Below are positions 25,917-34,989 of a stretch of DNA of 64,000 nucleotides, piece by piece. A program made the translations under genes and the position numbers. The stretch is taken from contig CAJUAC010000007.1 of the NCBI GenBank assembly GCA_910583885.1, positions 12,690-76,689 of the forward strand, written 5' to 3'. A model generated the notes under the pieces. That model searched no databases. It worked only from the letters and a program-made list of their open reading frames with translations, and was not told the DNA's origin. The stretch's first letter is position 1. The number at the start of each line of letters is the position of its first letter. This stretch comes from an uncultured Oscillospiraceae bacterium (lineage in GTDB: Bacteria; Bacillota; Clostridia; Oscillospirales; Oscillospiraceae).

Positions 25917-26537
25917 ATGAAGGTATTGCTGCTCAACGGCAGCCCCCACGAGCGGGGCTGCACCTACACAGCCCTGGCGGAGGCCGCCGCAGCCCTGGAG
26001 GAGTGCGGCATAGAGACGGAGATCCTGTGGCTGGGCCGGGACGTCACCATCGGCTGCACCGGCTGCGGGGCCTGCCGCAAGCTGGGCAAGTGCGTCCACG
26101 ACGACGCGGTAAACCTCGCCGCAGAGAAGGCCCGCAGCTGTGACGGGCTGATCGTCGGTTCCCCGGTCCACTACGCCTCTGCCTCCGGGCAGATCACCTG
26201 CGCACTGGACCGGCTCTTCTACTCCGCCGGCGGGGATCTGCGCTTCAAGCCGGGCGCGGCTGTAGCCTCCGCCCGCCGCGGCGGCACTACCGCCGCCCTG
26301 GACCAGCTCAATAAGTACTTCACCATCAATCAGATGCCTATTGCCTCCTCCCGGTATTGGAACATGGTCCACGGCAACACGCCCGACGAGGTGCGCAGGG
26401 ACGAGGAGGGGATGGCTGTCATGCGCACCCTGGGCCGCAATATGGCATGGCTGCTCAAGTCCATTGAGGCCGGCCGCGCCGCCGGGCTGGAGCTGCCCGC
26501 CCAGGAGCCGCCGGTCCGGACCAACTTCATCCGGTAA
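25917..26537 (+). CDS. Flavodoxin-fold NAD(P)H oxidoreductase with iron-sulfur-type cysteine motif
   Basis: A 206-residue protein of the NADPH-dependent FMN reductase/iron-sulfur flavoprotein group. The FMN phosphate loop LLNGSPHERGCTY is at residues 5-17, and C47-x2-C50-x2-C53-x5-C59 matches the spacing of a 4Fe-4S ligand set in iron-sulfur flavoproteins. VGSPVHYASASGQ lines the flavin pocket. AGGAGGA precedes the ATG. Substrate unknown. Convergent with the HAD gene, with a four-base gap. Confidence 0.85.
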   Translation: MKVLLLNGSPHERGCTYTALAEAAAALEECGIETEILWLGRDVTIGCTGCGACRKLGKCVHDDAVNLAAEKARSCDGLIVGSPVHYASASGQITCALDRLFYSAGGDLRFKPGAAVASARRGGTTAALDQLNKYFTINQMPIASSRYWNMVHGNTPDEVRRDEEGMAVMRTLGRNMAWLLKSIEAGRAAGLELPAQEPPVRTNFIR

Positions 26538-26541
26538 GCCC

Positions 26542-27378
26542 TCAGCCCGCCAGGGCTGCCATGGCATCCGCGATGGCCCCGTCCAGGCAGTGGCCAACCA
26601 CCTGGACGGGGCCGGCCTTCACCTTGGCTACGGCGTTGGCGGGCGCGAACGCCCGGTCCGCCACGCGGAGCATGGGGAGGTCGTTGGCGTGGTCGCCGAT
26701 GCAGAACAGCTCCCGGCACCCGCACAGATCCCGCAGCTCCAGCGCCATAGCCCCCTTGTTGGCGCCCTTGACAGTCAGCTCCAGCAGGTGGTCGCTGGAG
26801 AAGATCAGCTCGTAATCCTCCGCCCATCCCTGCTGCTGGAGATAGGATAGGAGCGCCTCCAGCTCGTCCCGCTCTGCCGCAAACAGCGCCTTGCTCAGCG
26901 GCAGCGCCACACTCTCCCGGTCCAGCCGTTCCACCTCCTGGAAGCCCAGGCCGGTCAGCTGGGCGTGCATACGGTTCCACTCCGTGGGGGAGAAGACCTG
27001 GACCAGGGGGTCCTCGTGGTACATCTCCAGGGAGATGCCGGGGAACGCCGCCGTTGCCGCGGCCAGCCGCTCCAGCACGTTTTCGGGCAGGAACCGCTTG
27101 ACCAGATACCGCTGTGCGGCCAGGTCGTAGATCCCGCCCCCGTTGCCCACAATCGCCGGGGCATTCATGGGGATTGCCTCCGCCTGCCGCCGGAAGGCCG
27201 CCAGCGCGCGGCCGGTGGCTATGGCGAAGCGCCCTCCCTCCTCCATCCAGTAGTGGATGGCCTCCAGGTTCCGTGGGCTGACCGGGGGCAGGATACCGCC
27301 GCTGCGCAGCGCCCCCTCGGTAAACTGCAAGGTGTTATCGTAGTCGCTGACAAACAGCTTCCCGTCAAATCTTCCCAT
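26542..27378 (-). CDS. HAD superfamily hydrolase (Cof/IIB type)
   Basis: A 278-residue phosphatase-like protein with the nucleophile motif SDYDNTLQF (D-x-D near residue 11), FAIATGRALA (motif II), NKG Lys motif and GDHANDLPML (motif IV) typical of Cof-type HAD IIB enzymes acting on sugar phosphates or flavin nucleotides. Start at 27378 with AGGAGG upstream. Monocistronic. Confidence 0.88.
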   Translation of the reverse strand: MGRFDGKLFVSDYDNTLQFTEGALRSGGILPPVSPRNLEAIHYWMEEGGRFAIATGRALAAFRRQAEAIPMNAPAIVGNGGGIYDLAAQRYLVKRFLPENVLERLAAATAAFPGISLEMYHEDPLVQVFSPTEWNRMHAQLTGLGFQEVERLDRESVALPLSKALFAAERDELEALLSYLQQQGWAEDYELIFSSDHLLELTVKGANKGAMALELRDLCGCRELFCIGDHANDLPMLRVADRAFAPANAVAKVKAGPVQVVGHCLDGAIADAMAALAG

Positions 27379-27410
27379 AGCGTCCTCCTAAGCGCTCTGT
27401 AGTTGCCCAC

Positions 27411-27439
27411 ACTATACAACCTTTCCCGCCGTTTTGCAA
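27411..27439 (-). promoter_or_regulatory. Promoter of the HAD gene
   Basis: TTGCAA (27434-27439), 17-base spacer, TATAGT (27411-27416) on the minus strand. Confidence 0.6.
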
Positions 27440-27506
27440 TCCCCTATTCCGCCGGAGGGGCCGCAGGCGCCGGGGACTTTATTAACAAAAGCAGGAGGGA
27501 ATTGCC

Positions 27507-27752
27507 ATGCAAAGCGGAACATTGCGGCTGGATCTGCACGGGATGAACTGCACCCAGGCCCGGGCGGCGATTGACGCAGCCCTGCGCCGGGCGGGCGGCT
27601 CGGTGTACCGGGTTGAGGTGATCCACGGCTACCACGGCGGCACGGAGCTGCGCAGCATGATCCGTAGCGTCTACGCCAGGCACCCCAAGGTCAGGCGGCT
27701 GGAGCTGGGGCTGAATCCCGGATCCACAGAGCTGGTCCTGCGGGAATATTAA
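27507..27752 (+). CDS. Smr domain protein
   Basis: An 81-residue protein made up of one Smr domain: LRLDLHGMNCTQARAAID contains the LDLHG box and VIHGYHGGTELRS the G-x-G-x-G-type nucleic-acid-binding turn. Stand-alone Smr domains can nick or bind DNA or RNA; the role here is unknown. AGGAGGG precedes the ATG. Likely cotranscribed with the ArsC/Spx-like gene 32 bases downstream. Confidence 0.85.
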   Translation: MQSGTLRLDLHGMNCTQARAAIDAALRRAGGSVYRVEVIHGYHGGTELRSMIRSVYARHPKVRRLELGLNPGSTELVLREY

Positions 27753-27784
27753 ATTATATGTATAGAGAGAAAGGATGGCTTGTT

Positions 27785-28132
27785 ATGCTGTTTGTACACT
27801 ATCCCAAATGCACCACCTGCCAGAAGGCGAAAAAATGGCTGGACCAGCAGGGGGCGGACTACCAGGCCCGGGACATCAAGGAGGACCACCCCACCCTGGA
27901 GGAGCTGACGGATTGGTACCGCCGCAGCGGCCTGCCGCTCAAACGGTTTTTCAACACCAGCGGCCTCCAGTACCGCGCCTTGGGGCTGAAGGACAAGCTG
28001 GCCTCCATGGGGGAGGACGAGCAGCTGGCGCTCCTGGCCAGTGATGGGATGCTGGTCAAGCGGCCCATCCTGGTGACGGGGACGAAGGTGCTGCCCGGCT
28101 TCCGGGAGGCGGACTGGCAGGAAGCGCTGTAA
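27785..28132 (+). CDS. ArsC/Spx/YffB family thioredoxin-fold protein
   Basis: A 115-residue protein with the redox CxxC motif in YPKCTTCQKAKKWLDQQG and the late VKRPILVTG segment shared by ArsC, Spx and YffB families. It could be an arsenate reductase, a glutathione-like reductase or an Spx-type regulator; no ars genes are nearby. I start at 27785, behind AAAGGAT; an ATG 27 bases upstream is open but poorly placed. Confidence 0.85.
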   Translation: MLFVHYPKCTTCQKAKKWLDQQGADYQARDIKEDHPTLEELTDWYRRSGLPLKRFFNTSGLQYRALGLKDKLASMGEDEQLALLASDGMLVKRPILVTGTKVLPGFREADWQEAL

Positions 28133-28150
28133 GAAGTCAACAGCGCCCAT

Positions 28151-28176
28151 GCGCAGCCGGAACCGGCTGCGCTTTT
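28151..28176 (+). terminator. Terminator of the Smr-ArsC operon
   Basis: A 10-bp perfect stem GCGCAGCCGG / CCGGCTGCGC followed by TTTT, 18 bases after the stop. Confidence 0.8.
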
Positions 28177-28226
28177 CCCGTTTCCCACAGTGTTTATAAA
28201 AAGTTCATGCTTGTTGCTAATTTGTA

Positions 28227-28256
28227 ACAGCTTTTTTTGTTGAGCTGTGGTATAAT
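28227..28256 (+). promoter_or_regulatory. Promoter region of the SLH protein gene
   Basis: A clear -10 TATAAT (28251-28256) without a good -35. Directly upstream is the inverted repeat ACAGCT-N10-AGCTGT (28227-28248), placed where an activator or repressor could act. Confidence 0.5.
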
Positions 28257-28320
28257 GGATCACATCATTAGGCTGGAGGGGTTTATCCCTCTGCCGGAAT
28301 TCCCTTAGGAGGAACACAAG

Positions 28321-31071
28321 ATGAAGAAACTATGGAAAAATGGCGTCGCCACGCTGCTTGCGCTGGTGATGATGCTCTCATGGGTCCCAGCGGCCCGGGC
28401 AGTGGACATCAAGTGTCCTACCGCTGGTTGCACAGGCAGCAGCGTAGATATCGTTGCAGTCCCTGTCGCGGTAGCCACCTGCTTTGTCAAGGGCGAGATT
28501 GAGTATACCTGTAATATTTGCAAGGCAAAGTGGCGTGTTGAGACTGGTATTGACTCTAAAAATCACGAATACAAATACAGAGACAATGGAGACGGAACCC
28601 ATAGTGGTGAATGCCCTCATGACGATGCAAAGATTATCAATGAGAAGCATGTGATGAAAGACGGCCGCTGCACGGTGTGCATGTCCGTGGACTACTCCCA
28701 GGCGAAGATCACCATGCCGGAGAACCCGGAGGTCTATGTCGCCCTCAACAGCGCCGATTATGAACTGTCCCTGGGCGAGGTGCGTCTGTCCATTGGACAG
28801 GCTGACATCACCAGCGACTATAACCTGACCTACAGCTGGTACTACCAGGGCGCCCAGGTACACACCGGCGACAGCTACCCCCTGCCCGCCACCATCACCA
28901 ATACGGAAGGGGACTACAAATTCGTCTGCTTTTTGATGGCTGTGCCCAAGAGCAGCCTGACCACCCAGCCCATCAGCGCATCCTGCACCGTAACTGTCCG
29001 GGTGCGCAACCTGCTCACCGCCCATGCCACAGTCAGCAAGGATGACACCTATATTTCTATGGGCGATGTGGACAACTGGTCCACCCAGTCCGTAGAGGAG
29101 CAGATCTACAAGGCAGCCTATGACGCCGGTACCGGCATCCCCCAGTATGTCGTCTTCGGGACCAAGCCCGTGTCCAAGGTGGGCAACCTGGAAGTGGACA
29201 GCAACACCCGCTATTACTTCGACAGAGGGGTGAGCGATTTAGGTAACGTGCGCTTCCGCCCCAGCAAGGAGGCCACCGGCTCCTATACGATCAATTTCAC
29301 CGCCTATGACGACGACAAGGGCAGCTACCCCGGCGTGCTGACCATCACCGTACAGCAGCAGATGGGGGATCTGGACGTATTCTACACCACCGCCAAGGAC
29401 TCCCCCGTCAAGCTGGACGCCCGGGATTTTGAGGACTTCTGGCTGAGCCGCTACAGCCGTGGCATCCTGGAGTATGTGCGCTTTACCAGCCTGCCCAGCA
29501 CCTATGAGGGCAGCCTGTATCTGGAATACACCTCCAATGCCCGCCCCGGCACCCGGATCCGGTCCAGGGATTCCTTCTATGTGGCGCCGGGCAACAACCA
29601 GTACGGCATTGACGACCTCACATTCCTGCCCGGCGTGCGGCAGGGGGAGTATGTTGCCATCCCCTTCGAGGCCTTCGGCACCAATGACCGGGACCGCCAG
29701 ACCTATCTGGACGGGACTCTGTACATCTTTGTCAGCAGCGGTGACGCAGTGGATATCACCCAGCGTGTCGCCGCAGGCGGGACGTACACCTTCAATGAGG
29801 CGGATTTCCTGAGCGTCTACCAGAGCGCCACCGGCAGCAAGACCGGCAACTTCTACATCCAGATCCTGGAGATCCCTGCCAGCGGCACCCTCTACACCAA
29901 CTACGCCAACGGCCGGGGCACCCGCCTGACGGAGGCCAACGCTGCCGCCCGCCCCTTCTACTACAGCGGGAAGCGGGGCGACCTCATCAGCAGCATCACC
30001 TACCTTCCCGGTACGGCCACCTCCGACAGCATCCGCTATGTGGCCTATGACCTCCAGGGCAAGCTGCTGTATGTGGGGAAGATGCTCTTCGTGGCCGAGG
30101 ACCTTTCAGTCACCTATTCCTCCACCTCCGCCGGCCTCAACTTCAAGGCCAGCGACTTTGAGGGCCTGATCGGCACCACCGGCAAGCTGACCACCGTGGC
30201 TTTCACACCACCAAATGCCACCCAGGGCACCCTGTATTACGGCCGCTCTGCCACCTCTGCCGGTACGGCAATCACCAGCGACAGCGTGTGGTACAGCGTA
30301 TCCACCACCAATACCACCGCCAACGCATTGAGCATGAACAATGTCTCCTTTGTGCCCCGGGTGGGCTTCAGCGGCACGGTCAGTATCCCCTTTTCCGCCT
30401 ATGACGAGCTGGATAACAAGGTGGGCGGCACGGTGAAGATCACGGTCACTGCCACCACCACCCCGGGAACCAACCCCGGCACCAATCCTGGCATGCCCTC
30501 CAACCCCGGCACAACAACGCCCCCCACCAACCTGACGGTCTCCTTTACGGACGTGCCCAAGACCACCGCGACCTCCTGGTACTACAACGAGGTGGCCTAT
30601 CTGGTCAATGCGGGCGTACTGGGCGGCTATGAGGACAACACCTTCCGCCCCAACGGCGAGGTGACCTATGGCGAAGCCCTGAAAATGATTATGAAGGCTG
30701 CGGGCTACGCCGACCTGGCCCCCACAGATAAGCACTGGGCCAGCGGCTATCTGGCCCGCGCCCAGGCCGACGGCCTGCTGCCCGCAGGTACCGTGGGGCT
30801 GGATCGGAAGATCAGCCGCTACACCATCGCGGAGATCGCCGCCAAGGCCCTCAAGCTGCCCGCCTCCTCCCGTACGGTGTCTCCCTTCAGCGACATGAGC
30901 ATGACCGTGACCAGCGCGCCCTACGTGCTCTCCCTCGTTGACGCGGGCATCGTCAACGGCACGGCTGACAGCACCGGTGCGGTCAACTACTACGGTGTAA
31001 ACTCCATCCGCCGCTGCGAGATGGCTGTCATCATCTACCGCATGAACACCTATCGCTCCGCCCAGGGCTAA
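28321..31071 (+). CDS. SLH-domain surface protein with repeated modules
   Basis: A 916-residue secreted protein. Signal peptide 1-27 (MKKLWKNGVATLLALVMMLS..., ARA cut). Residues 28-125 hold four cysteine pairs (CPTAGC, CNIC, CPH, CTVC) suggesting a zinc-ribbon-like or disulfide-rich head. Then an Ig-like stretch (130-230) and four related modules of about 90-115 residues (near 275-345, 383-472, 512-592, 625-710), each with a TxYYxx / LTFLPG...IPFxAYD pattern. A Thr/Pro/Asn/Gly linker (711-737) leads to SLH repeats (738-916: SFTDVPKT..., GYEDNTFRPNGEVTYGEALKM) that bind pyruvylated cell-wall polymer. AGGAGGA precedes the ATG. Ligand unknown. Confidence 0.88.
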   Translation: MKKLWKNGVATLLALVMMLSWVPAARAVDIKCPTAGCTGSSVDIVAVPVAVATCFVKGEIEYTCNICKAKWRVETGIDSKNHEYKYRDNGDGTHSGECPHDDAKIINEKHVMKDGRCTVCMSVDYSQAKITMPENPEVYVALNSADYELSLGEVRLSIGQADITSDYNLTYSWYYQGAQVHTGDSYPLPATITNTEGDYKFVCFLMAVPKSSLTTQPISASCTVTVRVRNLLTAHATVSKDDTYISMGDVDNWSTQSVEEQIYKAAYDAGTGIPQYVVFGTKPVSKVGNLEVDSNTRYYFDRGVSDLGNVRFRPSKEATGSYTINFTAYDDDKGSYPGVLTITVQQQMGDLDVFYTTAKDSPVKLDARDFEDFWLSRYSRGILEYVRFTSLPSTYEGSLYLEYTSNARPGTRIRSRDSFYVAPGNNQYGIDDLTFLPGVRQGEYVAIPFEAFGTNDRDRQTYLDGTLYIFVSSGDAVDITQRVAAGGTYTFNEADFLSVYQSATGSKTGNFYIQILEIPASGTLYTNYANGRGTRLTEANAAARPFYYSGKRGDLISSITYLPGTATSDSIRYVAYDLQGKLLYVGKMLFVAEDLSVTYSSTSAGLNFKASDFEGLIGTTGKLTTVAFTPPNATQGTLYYGRSATSAGTAITSDSVWYSVSTTNTTANALSMNNVSFVPRVGFSGTVSIPFSAYDELDNKVGGTVKITVTATTTPGTNPGTNPGMPSNPGTTTPPTNLTVSFTDVPKTTATSWYYNEVAYLVNAGVLGGYEDNTFRPNGEVTYGEALKMIMKAAGYADLAPTDKHWASGYLARAQADGLLPAGTVGLDRKISRYTIAEIAAKALKLPASSRTVSPFSDMSMTVTSAPYVLSLVDAGIVNGTADSTGAVNYYGVNSIRRCEMAVIIYRMNTYRSAQG

Positions 31072-31094
31072 CCTGCGGCACACATCTATCTATG

Positions 31095-31131
31095 GCGAGC
31101 CCCCGGCCAGAAACATTGGCCGGGGGCTCGC
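31095..31131. terminator. Terminator hairpin after the SLH gene
   Basis: A 14-bp perfect stem (31095-31108 against 31118-31131), loop of nine. No T-run follows. Confidence 0.6.
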
Positions 31132-31170
31132 TGCGCCGCAAGGGCTGGGGAATTTGGTAATCGCAGGGGG

Positions 31171-31187
31171 TTGACCAGTTTGGTCAA
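31171..31187 (+). promoter_or_regulatory. Palindromic operator overlapping the TetR-ABC promoter
   Basis: TTGACCA-GTT-TGGTCAA is a perfect 7+7 inverted repeat. Its left arm contains TTGACC, which with a 17-base spacer and TACGAT at 31194-31199 forms a promoter. Binding of the TetR protein encoded next would block it. Confidence 0.7.
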
Positions 31188-31221
31188 CAGCAGTACGATA
31201 GGGAGGAAAGGGGGGAGCACA

Positions 31222-31842
31222 GTGAACGAAAAATTTTTCTCCCTGCCAAAGGAGCGGAAGGATCTGATCCGCAACAGCGCCATGCTGGAGTTTGGGGAGA
31301 ATACCTTCAAAAAGACCAGCGCCGACGCAATCGCCAAGCGGGCGGGGGTATCAAAGGGCCTGCTCTTCCACTACTTCAAGGACAAGCGGGAGCTGTACCT
31401 ATATCTCTATGATTATGCCCTCAATGTCTGCCTGCGCAAGTTCTTTGCCCGGACCTACGCGCTGGCAGAGACGGATTTCTTCGCCCTGTTGGAGCTGGGC
31501 CACCAGATCAAGATGGAGATGGTCCGCCGCCACCCGGGGCTGTTCCGCTTTGTTATGCGCACCTACTATGAGCGGGACAGCGTGCTGACGCCCAAGCTGC
31601 GCCGGGGGCTGGATGATCTGATGGAGCAGGCAACCGAGGAGTTTGTCCGCCGGGTGGACGTGTGGAAATTCAAGGAGGGCGTGGATCCCCGTCAGGTGAT
31701 CCGGCTGCTGACTTTGATGAGCGAGGGGATGCTGGCCCGGACTGGGGCCTCCACGGCCCAGGAGATCGAGGCCCTCTACCAGGAGTATCTGGCCTATGCG
31801 GATATGCTCCGCCGGCATCTTTATAAGGAGGAATATATATGA
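31222..31842 (+). CDS. TetR/AcrR family transcriptional regulator
   Basis: A 206-residue repressor. The N-terminal helix-turn-helix covers about residues 12-58 (NSAMLEFGENTFKKTSADAI, AKRAGVSKGLLFHYFKDKRE), the C-terminal part is the ligand and dimer domain. I start at GTG 31222, behind GGAGGAAAGGGGGG; the frame is open for 17 more codons but those overlap the operator and promoter. Its stop overlaps the ATP-binding gene in ATGA, so it controls its own exporter operon. Confidence 0.88.
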   Translation: MNEKFFSLPKERKDLIRNSAMLEFGENTFKKTSADAIAKRAGVSKGLLFHYFKDKRELYLYLYDYALNVCLRKFFARTYALAETDFFALLELGHQIKMEMVRRHPGLFRFVMRTYYERDSVLTPKLRRGLDDLMEQATEEFVRRVDVWKFKEGVDPRQVIRLLTLMSEGMLARTGASTAQEIEALYQEYLAYADMLRRHLYKEEYI

Positions 31843-32711
31843 TCCAGACAGAGCGGTTGACCAAGACCTACGGCAAGGCCAGGGGCATCACAGAACTGAC
31901 CCTGCGGGTGCCGGAGGGCAGCTGCTACGGATTCATCGGGCCCAACGGCGCGGGGAAATCCACCACCATCCGCACCCTTCTGGGCCTGCTGACGGCGACG
32001 TCCGGGTCTGCCCGGGTGCTGGGGCTGGACTGCTGCCGCCAGCGCACAGCCATCCTGGCCCAGGTGGGCTACATGCCCTCTGAGGCCATGTTCTACCCCA
32101 ACATGCGGGTGGAGGAGGTGATCCGTTTCTCCGCCAGCCTGCGCAGGCAGGACTGCCGGGAGGAAGCGGCGGCCCTGTGCCAGGCCCTGGACCTGGATGG
32201 GCGCAAGCGGATCCGCGAGCTGAGCTTGGGCAACCGGAAAAAGGTATCCATTGTCTGCGCCATGCAGCACCGTCCCAAGCTCTACATCCTGGACGAGCCC
32301 ACCAGCGGCCTGGATCCCCTGGCCCAGCGCACCTTCTGGTCCCTGCTGGAGGGGCGGCGGCAGGAGGGGGCCACAATTTTCCTATCCTCCCACATCCTCT
32401 CCGAGATCCAGCGTCAATGTGACCGGGCAGCCATCATCCGGGAGGGCCGCCTGCTCCGGCAGGGCTCTGTAGCGGAGCTGATGGAGGCGGGGACGCGCCG
32501 GGTAACACTGCGGGGCGGGGAGTTGCCGTCCCAGCTGCCTGGGGCAGCGGATCTGCGCCTGGAGGGGGATACGGCCAGCTTCCTCTACAGCGGGAGCGTG
32601 GACAGCCTGCTGGAAGCGCTGCGGGGCAGGCATCTGGCGGACCTGCACATCACAGAACCAGATCTGGAGGAGATTTTCCTCCACTACTATGAGGGAGGGG
32701 AAGGGCAATGA
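31839..32711 (+). CDS. ABC transporter ATP-binding protein
   Basis: A 290-residue ABC ATPase: Walker A GPNGAGKST (about 36-44), a variant signature LSLGNRKK, Walker B LYILDEPT, and a switch His in LSSHILSE. The C-terminal extension of about 75 residues is typical of ABC-2 type exporters. It starts in the TetR stop (ATGA) and its stop overlaps the permease start, so the three genes form one tightly coupled unit. Confidence 0.92.
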   Translation: MIQTERLTKTYGKARGITELTLRVPEGSCYGFIGPNGAGKSTTIRTLLGLLTATSGSARVLGLDCCRQRTAILAQVGYMPSEAMFYPNMRVEEVIRFSASLRRQDCREEAAALCQALDLDGRKRIRELSLGNRKKVSIVCAMQHRPKLYILDEPTSGLDPLAQRTFWSLLEGRRQEGATIFLSSHILSEIQRQCDRAAIIREGRLLRQGSVAELMEAGTRRVTLRGGELPSQLPGAADLRLEGDTASFLYSGSVDSLLEALRGRHLADLHITEPDLEEIFLHYYEGGEGQ

Positions 32712-33493
32712 CCATTTTTTGGCGGGAACTGCGAGCCGGTGTGAAAGGCCTGCTGCTCTGGTCCACCGTGGTGGGCGGGCTGCTGGCAGTATGTGTGACG
32801 CTCTATCCATCTATGGCGGACTCCATGGGCGACATGTCTGCCCTGTTTGCGGATATGGGCGGCTTCTCCGCTGCCTTTGGGATGGATACACTGGCATTTG
32901 GCTCCCTGATGGGCTTCTACGGCGTGGAGTGCGGGAACATCCTGGGACTGGGCAGCTCATTTTTTGCCTCCCTCACAGGGATGGGCCTGCTGGCCGGGGA
33001 AGAGGGCGGCCATACGGCGGAGTTCCTCCTCACCCATCCGGTGGGCCGTGTCCAGGCGGCGGCAGAGAAGCTGGCCGCCATGGCGGCACTGGTTTCCGCG
33101 ATGCACCTTGTCTGCTTCGCCTGGGGTGCAGGGACTATCCTGGCTATCGGGGAGGCAGCAGCTTGGGAGGACTTGATCACCTACCACGCAGCCGCCCTCC
33201 TGATGAGCCTTGAGGTTGGAGGGATCTGCTTCGGTCTCTCCGCCCTCCTGCGCCGGAGCAGCTTTGGCCTGGCCATCGGGCTGGCGGCGCTGCTGTACTT
33301 CATGGGGCTGGCGGTCAACCTGGACGTTGGGTTGGATTGGCTGCGGTATATCACGCCCTTCTCCTATGCGGACGCACCCCGCATCTTTGCCGGGGAGCAG
33401 GTGGGCAGCTTCGCTATCACCGGTGTGCTCCTGGGCAGCGCCGGGGCCGCCTCCGGGCTGTGGTGGTACGGCCGCAAGGATATTGCCGCTTAA
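32708..33493 (+). CDS. ABC-2 type transporter permease
   Basis: A 261-residue integral membrane protein with about six helices, starting TIFWRELRAGVKGLLLW as ABC-2 permeases do and carrying AGEEGGHTAEFLLTHPVGR, the conserved cytoplasmic coupling segment of this subfamily. With the ATPase it probably exports a lipophilic compound or peptide that the TetR protein senses. Confidence 0.88.
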   Translation: MTIFWRELRAGVKGLLLWSTVVGGLLAVCVTLYPSMADSMGDMSALFADMGGFSAAFGMDTLAFGSLMGFYGVECGNILGLGSSFFASLTGMGLLAGEEGGHTAEFLLTHPVGRVQAAAEKLAAMAALVSAMHLVCFAWGAGTILAIGEAAAWEDLITYHAAALLMSLEVGGICFGLSALLRRSSFGLAIGLAALLYFMGLAVNLDVGLDWLRYITPFSYADAPRIFAGEQVGSFAITGVLLGSAGAASGLWWYGRKDIAA

Positions 33494-33513
33494 TATCTCT
33501 ACCAGGGATCAGA

Positions 33514-33544
33514 AAGCCCCGGGACCAAGATGGTCCCGGGGCTT
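33514..33544. terminator. Bidirectional hairpin between convergent genes
   Basis: A 14-bp perfect stem (33514-33527 against 33531-33544) with a three-base loop, lying between the ABC permease and the UgpC-type gene which converge on it. Confidence 0.75.
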
Positions 33545-33581
33545 CGGTTATACACTATGTCCTGGGGGTTTGCTGTCCTGA

Positions 33582-34781
33582 TTACAGCAGGCTCTTCTCG
33601 TCGGCCTTGCTGAACAGGTGCATCACATTGCCGCCAAAGGTGATGTTGATCTTGGCGCCGTAGCCAAGGCTCTTCTGCTCACCGGTCAGATCGATGGTGG
33701 GCAGGATGATGATGGCATCCTTGCCGGCAACATTCACGTGCATATGGATGGTAGCGCCCATCAGCTCAGTGACGTCCACGGTAGCGGACAGGGCGTGGGG
33801 GGCGTTGGCCTCGCACAGCATGATGTGGTCGGGACGGATACCCAAGGTGATGTCCTGGGCGGCAGTGTTCTTGGACTTGAGGACAGACTGCTTATCCTCG
33901 GGCAGCTCCATGCGCGCACCGGCGACGGTGACATAGTAGCCCTTGGCGTCCTTCTCCAGCTTAGCATCGAAGAAGTTCATCTGGGGCGTGCCGATGAAGC
34001 CGGCGACGAAGAGGTTGGCGGGATGGTCGAACACCTGCTGGGGGGTGCCGATCTGCTGGATGAAGCCGTCACGCATGATGACGATGCGGTCGCCCAGCGT
34101 CATGGCCTCGGTCTGGTCGTGGGTGACGTAGATGAACGTGGTGTTGATCTTCTGACGCAGCTTGATGATCTCTGCGCGCATCTGGTTACGCAGCTTGGCG
34201 TCCAGGTTACTAAGAGGCTCATCCATCAGGAAGACCTTGGGCTCACGGACGATGGCGCGGCCGATGGCGACACGCTGGCGCTGGCCGCCGGACAGGGCCT
34301 TGGGCTTGCGGTCGAGGTACTGGGTGATATCCAGGATCTCAGCAGCCTCCTTGACCTTGCGGTCGATCTCATCCTTGGGAACCTTCTTGAGCTTGAGGGA
34401 GAAGGCCATGTTCTCGTAGACCGTCATGTGGGGATAGAGGGCGTAGCTCTGGAAGACCATGGCAATATCGCGGTCCTTGGGGGCGACATCGTTCATGACC
34501 TTGCCGTCAATGAGCAGCTGGCCTTCACTGATCTCTTCAAGACCTGCCACCATGCGCAGCGTTGTGGACTTGCCGCAGCCGGAGGGGCCGACCAGCACGA
34601 TGAACTCCTGGTCCTTGATATCCAGGTTGAACTGCTGGACAGCAACGACGCCCCGCTCTGTGACCTGGAGGTTGACCTTCTTCTCCTGGACAGGGGCCTC
34701 GCCCTTCTTCGCCTTCTTTTTCTTCTGGTCGCCGCTGTGGGGGTAGATTTTCATGACGTTCTTCAGGGATACAGTTGCCAT
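33582..34781 (-). CDS. ugpC: UgpC/MalK-type carbohydrate ABC transporter ATP-binding protein
   Basis: A 399-residue ATPase of the sugar importer type: Walker A GPSGCGKST, Q loop FQSYALYPHM, signature LSGGQRQR, Walker B VFLMDEPLSNLD and a C-terminal TOBE/regulatory region. Between the first strand and the helical core is a Lys-rich insertion (HSGDQKKKKAKKGEAPV) of about 30 residues, which I recall from other Oscillospiraceae UgpC proteins. It stands alone without permease or binding protein, so it probably serves several dispersed importers. Start at 34781 is set by homology; only a weak GGAAAG precedes it. Confidence 0.9.
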   Translation of the reverse strand: MATVSLKNVMKIYPHSGDQKKKKAKKGEAPVQEKKVNLQVTERGVVAVQQFNLDIKDQEFIVLVGPSGCGKSTTLRMVAGLEEISEGQLLIDGKVMNDVAPKDRDIAMVFQSYALYPHMTVYENMAFSLKLKKVPKDEIDRKVKEAAEILDITQYLDRKPKALSGGQRQRVAIGRAIVREPKVFLMDEPLSNLDAKLRNQMRAEIIKLRQKINTTFIYVTHDQTEAMTLGDRIVIMRDGFIQQIGTPQQVFDHPANLFVAGFIGTPQMNFFDAKLEKDAKGYYVTVAGARMELPEDKQSVLKSKNTAAQDITLGIRPDHIMLCEANAPHALSATVDVTELMGATIHMHVNVAGKDAIIILPTIDLTGEQKSLGYGAKINITFGGNVMHLFSKADEKSLL

Positions 34782-34989
34782 CTTTCCAGGCGTTAGTGGG
34801 GATGCCTCCGCAAAACCCACCTCGGCAGAAGCGGAGCGGTGCCGCTTCCCCATTGCGGCAGGTCTCCACACTGCCGCACCGCACGCCTACGCGGGATTCA
34901 TCCTTTCTTGTCAGTCTGCCGCGCCATTTTGTGGAGTGGCGGGGCAGCTCGTGATTCAGTACCTGAGCGTCACCACTCAAGCTAAATAT

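Noticed and set aside
25619..25963. N-terminal extension of the HD-GYP protein to residue 1 of the longest frame
   Set aside because: The extension overlaps the promoter region, has no family similarity, and the GTG at 25618 has a good ribosome binding site directly before the receiver domain.
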